NCBI GenBank assembly: GCA_045598045.1
Contig: JAZLLG010000005.1
Location: forward strand, 1 to 46,251
Length of the DNA: 46,251 bases
Direction of reading: 5' to 3'
Source: RGIG3528 sp045598045
GTDB taxonomy: Bacteria > Bacillota > Clostridia > Lachnospirales > Lachnospiraceae
Shown: in pieces, positions 43,000-46,251 of the stretch
How positions within the stretch are numbered: the stretch's first letter is position 1
Layout: each line of letters begins with the position of its first letter
Translations under genes and position numbers: made by a program
The notes under the pieces: model-generated
What the model was told of the DNA's origin: nothing
The model's input: the letters and a program-made list of their open reading frames with translations, nothing else
Database searches by the model: none

Positions 43000-43950
43000 A
43001 TGAAATACATTAAGGACATACACGAAGGGGACAACATTTCCGAAATATATCTTTGCAAGAAGAAGGATTTGGGCAAAAAGCAGTCGGGAGATGATTATTA
43101 TGCTCTTATACTTGGGGATAAAACGGGGACGGTTGACGGTAAAATATGGAATCCTAACAGCCCCGGAATCGGAGAGTTTGAAGGAGGAGATTACGTTCAT
43201 ATCGATGGATTCGTGAAAGTATTCAACCAGAGGCCCCAGATTACCATTAACCGCCTCAGAAAATGCAATGAAGGCGAGTACAATCCCGCTGAATATCTTC
43301 CTACAAGCACCAAAGATGTTGGTACGATGTACCATGAATTAATGAATTTCATCAAGGAAGTCAAAAATCCGTATCTTACAGCGTTGCTGAATTCGGTTTT
43401 TATTGAAGACAAGATTGTAGCCAAAGCTTTTTCGGAGCATTCTGCCGCAAAGACAATTCATCATGCTTTTCGCGGCGGTCTTTTGGAGCATACTGTTTCG
43501 GTTACGAAGCTTTGTAATGGGTTTGCGGACAATTACAGCCTGTTAAACCGCGATCTCCTTCTGTCAGCAGCCATGCTTCATGATATTGGAAAACTTCATG
43601 AGCTTTCCGACCTTCCGGAGAATGATTACACCGACGAAGGCCAGCTCCTCGGTCATATATATATCGGTGCAGAGTTTGTAGGGAAGAAAATTGATGATAT
43701 AGTCAATTTCCCGATTAAGCTTCGTCATGAGCTTCTGCATTGCATACTTGCACATCACGGTGAGTTGGAATTCGGAAGCCCTAAAAAGCCGGCTCTGGCA
43801 GAGGCGCTTGCACTCAGCATGGCAGACAATATGGACGCAAAAATGGAAACACTCAATGAACTTTTTAATTCCGCTGTGGATGAGGGATGGCTTGGATTCC
43901 AGAAGAACTTTGAATCCAACATAAGAAAAACATCCACATGGGATTTGTAA
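43000..43950 (+). CDS. yhaM: YhaM-type 3'-5' exoribonuclease
   Basis: 316 residues from the ATG at 43000 (AAGGAG at 42988-42993, spacing 6; the adjoining ATG at 42997 would be spaced 3). An N-terminal OB fold (about 10-100, DKTGTVDGKIWNPN) and an HD domain with HHAFRGGLLEHTVSV, AAMLHDIGKLHEL and LCHCILAHHG-type motif near 245 (HCILAHHGELEFGS). YhaM in Bacillus removes 3' ends of RNA and also nicks DNA. 21 nt after the HtrA-like gene. Confidence 0.9.
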   Translation: MKYIKDIHEGDNISEIYLCKKKDLGKKQSGDDYYALILGDKTGTVDGKIWNPNSPGIGEFEGGDYVHIDGFVKVFNQRPQITINRLRKCNEGEYNPAEYLPTSTKDVGTMYHELMNFIKEVKNPYLTALLNSVFIEDKIVAKAFSEHSAAKTIHHAFRGGLLEHTVSVTKLCNGFADNYSLLNRDLLLSAAMLHDIGKLHELSDLPENDYTDEGQLLGHIYIGAEFVGKKIDDIVNFPIKLRHELLHCILAHHGELEFGSPKKPALAEALALSMADNMDAKMETLNELFNSAVDEGWLGFQKNFESNIRKTSTWDL

Positions 43951-43963
43951 GTGAGGAAAGAAC

Positions 43964-45460
43964 ATGAATAAAAACGATATTGTACGCGTTGAAATAACGG
44001 ATATCGGGACAGATGGTGAAGGCATCGGTAAAGCCGATGGCTTCACTTTATTTGTTAATAACGCTGCACCGGGAGACGTGATTGATGCGCATATTTTAAA
44101 GTCAAAAAAGACCTATGCATATGCAAAAGTGGAAAGAATCGTGAAAGCCTCGGAGGCCAGAACAGAGACAAAATGTCCTGTGGCATCGAAGTGCGGAGGC
44201 TGTCAGATTCAGCATATTACATACAAGAAGCAGCTAGAGATCAAAACAAAAAAGGTGTTCGATTGTCTTTCGAGAATAGGTGGAGTTGAAAGAGAATATC
44301 TTGAAAAAATATTTGAACCTATAATCGGAATGGAGGAACCTTGGCATTACAGGAATAAAGCTCAGTATCCTGTGGGAAAAGGATCGGACGGAAAAACAAG
44401 AATAGGCTTTTATTCATATCATTCACATAACATAATAGAAAATGATTTCTGTGAAATTCAAAACCCCGTATGTTCCTTTATAATCAAGGGATTGAGAGAA
44501 ATTATATCAGAATTTAACATTTCTCTGTATAATGAAATGAGCGGAGAAGGAGTACTCAGACATTGCCTTATACGGGTGGGAGTTTCCACAGGAGAAGTGA
44601 TAGTCTGTCTTGTTATCAATGCGAAAGGAAAGGAACTTAAAAACTGGTCAGAAGAAGCTCCGGCAATGAAAGCTCTGGTTAACAAACTGACTGAAGCTGT
44701 GAAAGCCTTTAATGAATCACAAAACGTTAACCTTGGATGCGAATACAAGCTTGTTTCTGTTTGCGTAAACATTAATACGCAAAGTACAAATGTCATACTT
44801 GGAGATAAGCTTCTCCCGGTTTATGGTCCTCTTTATATAAATGATTATATCGGCGATGTCCGTTTTCAAATTTCGCCGCTTGCTTTCTATCAGGTTAATC
44901 CTGTTCAGACAAAAAAGCTTTACGACAAAGCTCTTGAATATGCTCTTGAAAATACCGGCGATAAAGGACTTGGAACGGTATGGGATCTTTATTGCGGAAT
45001 AGGAACGATTTCACTTTTTCTTGCCCGTCATGCAAAGAAAGTCTATGGTGTTGAAATCATTCCTGAGGCAATTGAAAATGCGAAGACAAATGCCAAAATA
45101 AACAATATCACCAATGCGGAGTTTTTTGTGGGGGCGGCAGAAGACGTCGTACCGAAATTAAAACAAGACTTAACAAAGCTCGAAAGCCTTGAAAACACTG
45201 CAATTGAAGGCTCTCTTTGCGACACGGTTGTTGTTGATCCGCCGCGTAAAGGTTGCGATGAATCTCTTCTTAATACTATCGTTGAAATGTCACCGGAGAA
45301 GATTGTGTACGTTTCCTGTGACCCCGCAACTCTGGCAAGAGACGTTAAAATTCTCCTCGGAAAAGGGTACGAAATAAAGAAAGTCTGCCCTGTGGACCAG
45401 TTTTGCCATTCGGGGCATTGCGAGACGGTTTGCTTGCTATCGCGCAAAGCCCCAGTTTAA
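43964..45460 (+). CDS. 23S rRNA (uracil-C5)-methyltransferase, RlmD/RlmCD type
   Basis: 498 residues. N-terminal TRAM domain (VRVEITDIGTDGEGIGKADG), a [4Fe-4S] motif with CPVASKCGGCQIQH, then the class I methyltransferase part: FQISPLAFYQVNP, LYCGIGTISL, VDPPRKGCD and the catalytic cysteine in VSCDPATLARD. In Gram-positive bacteria the RlmCD form methylates U747 and U1939 of 23S rRNA; which of these applies here cannot be told. 13 nt after yhaM. Confidence 0.9.
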   Translation: MNKNDIVRVEITDIGTDGEGIGKADGFTLFVNNAAPGDVIDAHILKSKKTYAYAKVERIVKASEARTETKCPVASKCGGCQIQHITYKKQLEIKTKKVFDCLSRIGGVEREYLEKIFEPIIGMEEPWHYRNKAQYPVGKGSDGKTRIGFYSYHSHNIIENDFCEIQNPVCSFIIKGLREIISEFNISLYNEMSGEGVLRHCLIRVGVSTGEVIVCLVINAKGKELKNWSEEAPAMKALVNKLTEAVKAFNESQNVNLGCEYKLVSVCVNINTQSTNVILGDKLLPVYGPLYINDYIGDVRFQISPLAFYQVNPVQTKKLYDKALEYALENTGDKGLGTVWDLYCGIGTISLFLARHAKKVYGVEIIPEAIENAKTNAKINNITNAEFFVGAAEDVVPKLKQDLTKLESLENTAIEGSLCDTVVVDPPRKGCDESLLNTIVEMSPEKIVYVSCDPATLARDVKILLGKGYEIKKVCPVDQFCHSGHCETVCLLSRKAPV

Positions 45461-45533
45461 GCGGGTTTGAGGGCGATTTTTGAAAATATGTACCTGTGTT
45501 TTTATGAAATATTAATGAGGATGGAGTAAGTAT

Positions 45534-45602
45534 ATGCACAGGGGGCAAGAAACTATTCGCGGACGTTTGGAAGGAAAGAAGTGCCAAGACGTGCGCGAAT
45601 AG
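45534..45602 (+). CDS. 22-codon small ORF lying over a long hairpin
   Basis: GGAG at 45523-45526, ATG at 45534, TAG at 45600: 22 residues (opens MHRGQETIRG, strongly charged). Its second half is a 50-nt imperfect hairpin (45553-45602): CTATTCGCG pairs with CGCGAATAG, then ACGT with ACGT around a bulge, then TTGG with CCAA. It lies 31 nt before the acyltransferase gene. It may be a leader peptide that affects a downstream start, or the hairpin may be the true feature and the frame chance. Confidence 0.35.
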   Translation: MHRGQETIRGRLEGKKCQDVRE

Positions 45603-45633
45603 TATAAAAAATGATTTGGAAAGGCTATATGTT

Positions 45634-46251
45634 ATGGAAAAAAGACTTAATTACATAGATAATCTAAGAAGTATAACAGTGTTTTTATTAGTCTTATATC
45701 ATATTGCTCTTGCATATAATTCATGGGGCGAAGCCAATTACATTTTTTTTGAAAGAGTAAACCCGATTGCTTCAATAGTTGTTTTTATATCACCTTGGTT
45801 TATGCCGTTAATGTTTTTGTTAGCTGGAGTGTCGGCAGCATTTTCAATGAAAAAAAGGGGTATCACTGCTTTTATAAAAGAGCGACTTAAAAGACTGGGG
45901 ATTCCTTTAATAGTTGGAATTATATTTATCAATCCGATATTAAGTTATGTCGCAGATAAATCGCATAATGGATATGAGGGAAATTATTTTGAACACTATT
46001 TCGTATATTTTACAAGGTTTACTGATTTGACGGGTTATGATGGTGGTTTCACACTGGGGCATTTTTGGTTTATTGCAGTGTTAATTCTGATATCCTGTGT
46101 GAGTTGCGGAATAGTTATTTTATTTAATCATATTGGCAAGGATGATAAGAAGAAAGATATTTTAATAATAGTTGTATTTGCTTTGCTTGCTATTGCATTG
46201 TTTGATGTATCTTTTTTCGGAAAAAGAATTCCTACTTATCTTTGTGTATAT
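45634..46251 (+). CDS. Acyltransferase-3 family membrane protein, cut by window end
   Basis: 206 codons are visible, with no stop before the edge. The start MEKRLNYIDNLRSITVFLLVLYH (split here for brevity) is the hallmark of acyltransferase family 3: an R-x10-H helix in the first membrane segment (NLRS...LYHIA). Further helices follow at about 40-65, 85-105 and 145-170, and AGVSAAFSMKKRG is the typical loop. The family transfers acyl groups to sugars or peptidoglycan at the membrane; substrate unknown. Full length is usually around 350-400 residues, so about half is missing. Confidence 0.85.
   Translation, partial: MEKRLNYIDNLRSITVFLLVLYHIALAYNSWGEANYIFFERVNPIASIVVFISPWFMPLMFLLAGVSAAFSMKKRGITAFIKERLKRLGIPLIVGIIFINPILSYVADKSHNGYEGNYFEHYFVYFTRFTDLTGYDGGFTLGHFWFIAVLILISCVSCGIVILFNHIGKDDKKKDILIIVVFALLAIALFDVSFFGKRIPTYLCVY

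Overview
The window looks like a chromosomal stretch of an anaerobic Gram-positive Clostridia, most likely a Lachnospiraceae-type gut bacterium. The clues are AGGAGG-type ribosome binding sites, ATG/GTG/TTG starts, a permuted GH3 beta-glucosidase, an NHLP/Nif11-like RiPP cluster, a cell-envelope subtilase, and housekeeping genes of Firmicutes type (YhaM, MutS2, RlmCD-like, TrmL, YitT). This assignment is inference from gene content; there is no rRNA and I recognise no tRNA in the window.

Region 1 (1-7.8 kb) is AT-rich and accessory. It holds a long ECF-type sigma factor fused to a large C-terminal part, then a type III toxin-antitoxin locus of the ToxIN/AbiQ kind (promoter, two tandem 37-38-nt repeats, terminator, ToxN-like endoribonuclease). 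Next come an XRE repressor and ImmA/IrrE metallopeptidase pair, a DUF4417 gene and two small phage/ICE-type genes. A 113-bp sequence occurs twice, about 90% identical, on both sides of the XRE-to-4910 block, with a short third trace further on. Directly after the second copy lies an unexplained non-coding array of five units with an exact 53-nt period, each carrying TATCCTAA and (usually) an opposing TAGGATA box. An HD-domain protein and a GNAT protein follow.

Region 2 (7.8-9.9 kb) has a zinc-phospholipase-like/tyrosine-phosphatase fusion and a DeoR-type regulator.

Region 3 (about 10.1-20.9 kb) is a RiPP (ribosomally made, modified peptide) cluster: a STAS protein, a very short HlyD-like secretion protein, two NHLP-type ABC transporters (one with an active-looking C39 leader peptidase), three paralogous Nif11-like precursors with a C-x5-C-x6-C core, radical SAM/SPASM enzyme 1, two precursors of a second type with paired CxxC-like cores, radical SAM/SPASM enzyme 2, and a third precursor of that type. 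A strong terminator closes it. Probable gene remnants flank it on both sides: a GNAT start on the left and a frameshifted methyltransferase start on the right.

Region 4 (21.2-33.8 kb) carries a tandem GNAT protein, a permuted GH3 glycosidase, a 1753-residue secreted subtilase with a coiled-coil insert, a diguanylate cyclase, YitT, endonuclease III, a convergent TPR-like membrane protein and a 30-residue membrane peptide.

Region 5 (33.8-46.25 kb) is a compact housekeeping run: AIR-synthase-like protein, Lrp/AsnC regulator, aminotransferase, TrmL, MutS2, a two-component system, an HtrA-like protein that has lost its catalytic triad, YhaM and an RlmCD-like methyltransferase. A structured small ORF and the start of an acyltransferase-3 gene cut by the window end follow. 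Many of these genes overlap by 1-4 nt or lie less than 20 nt apart, so they are probably co-transcribed.
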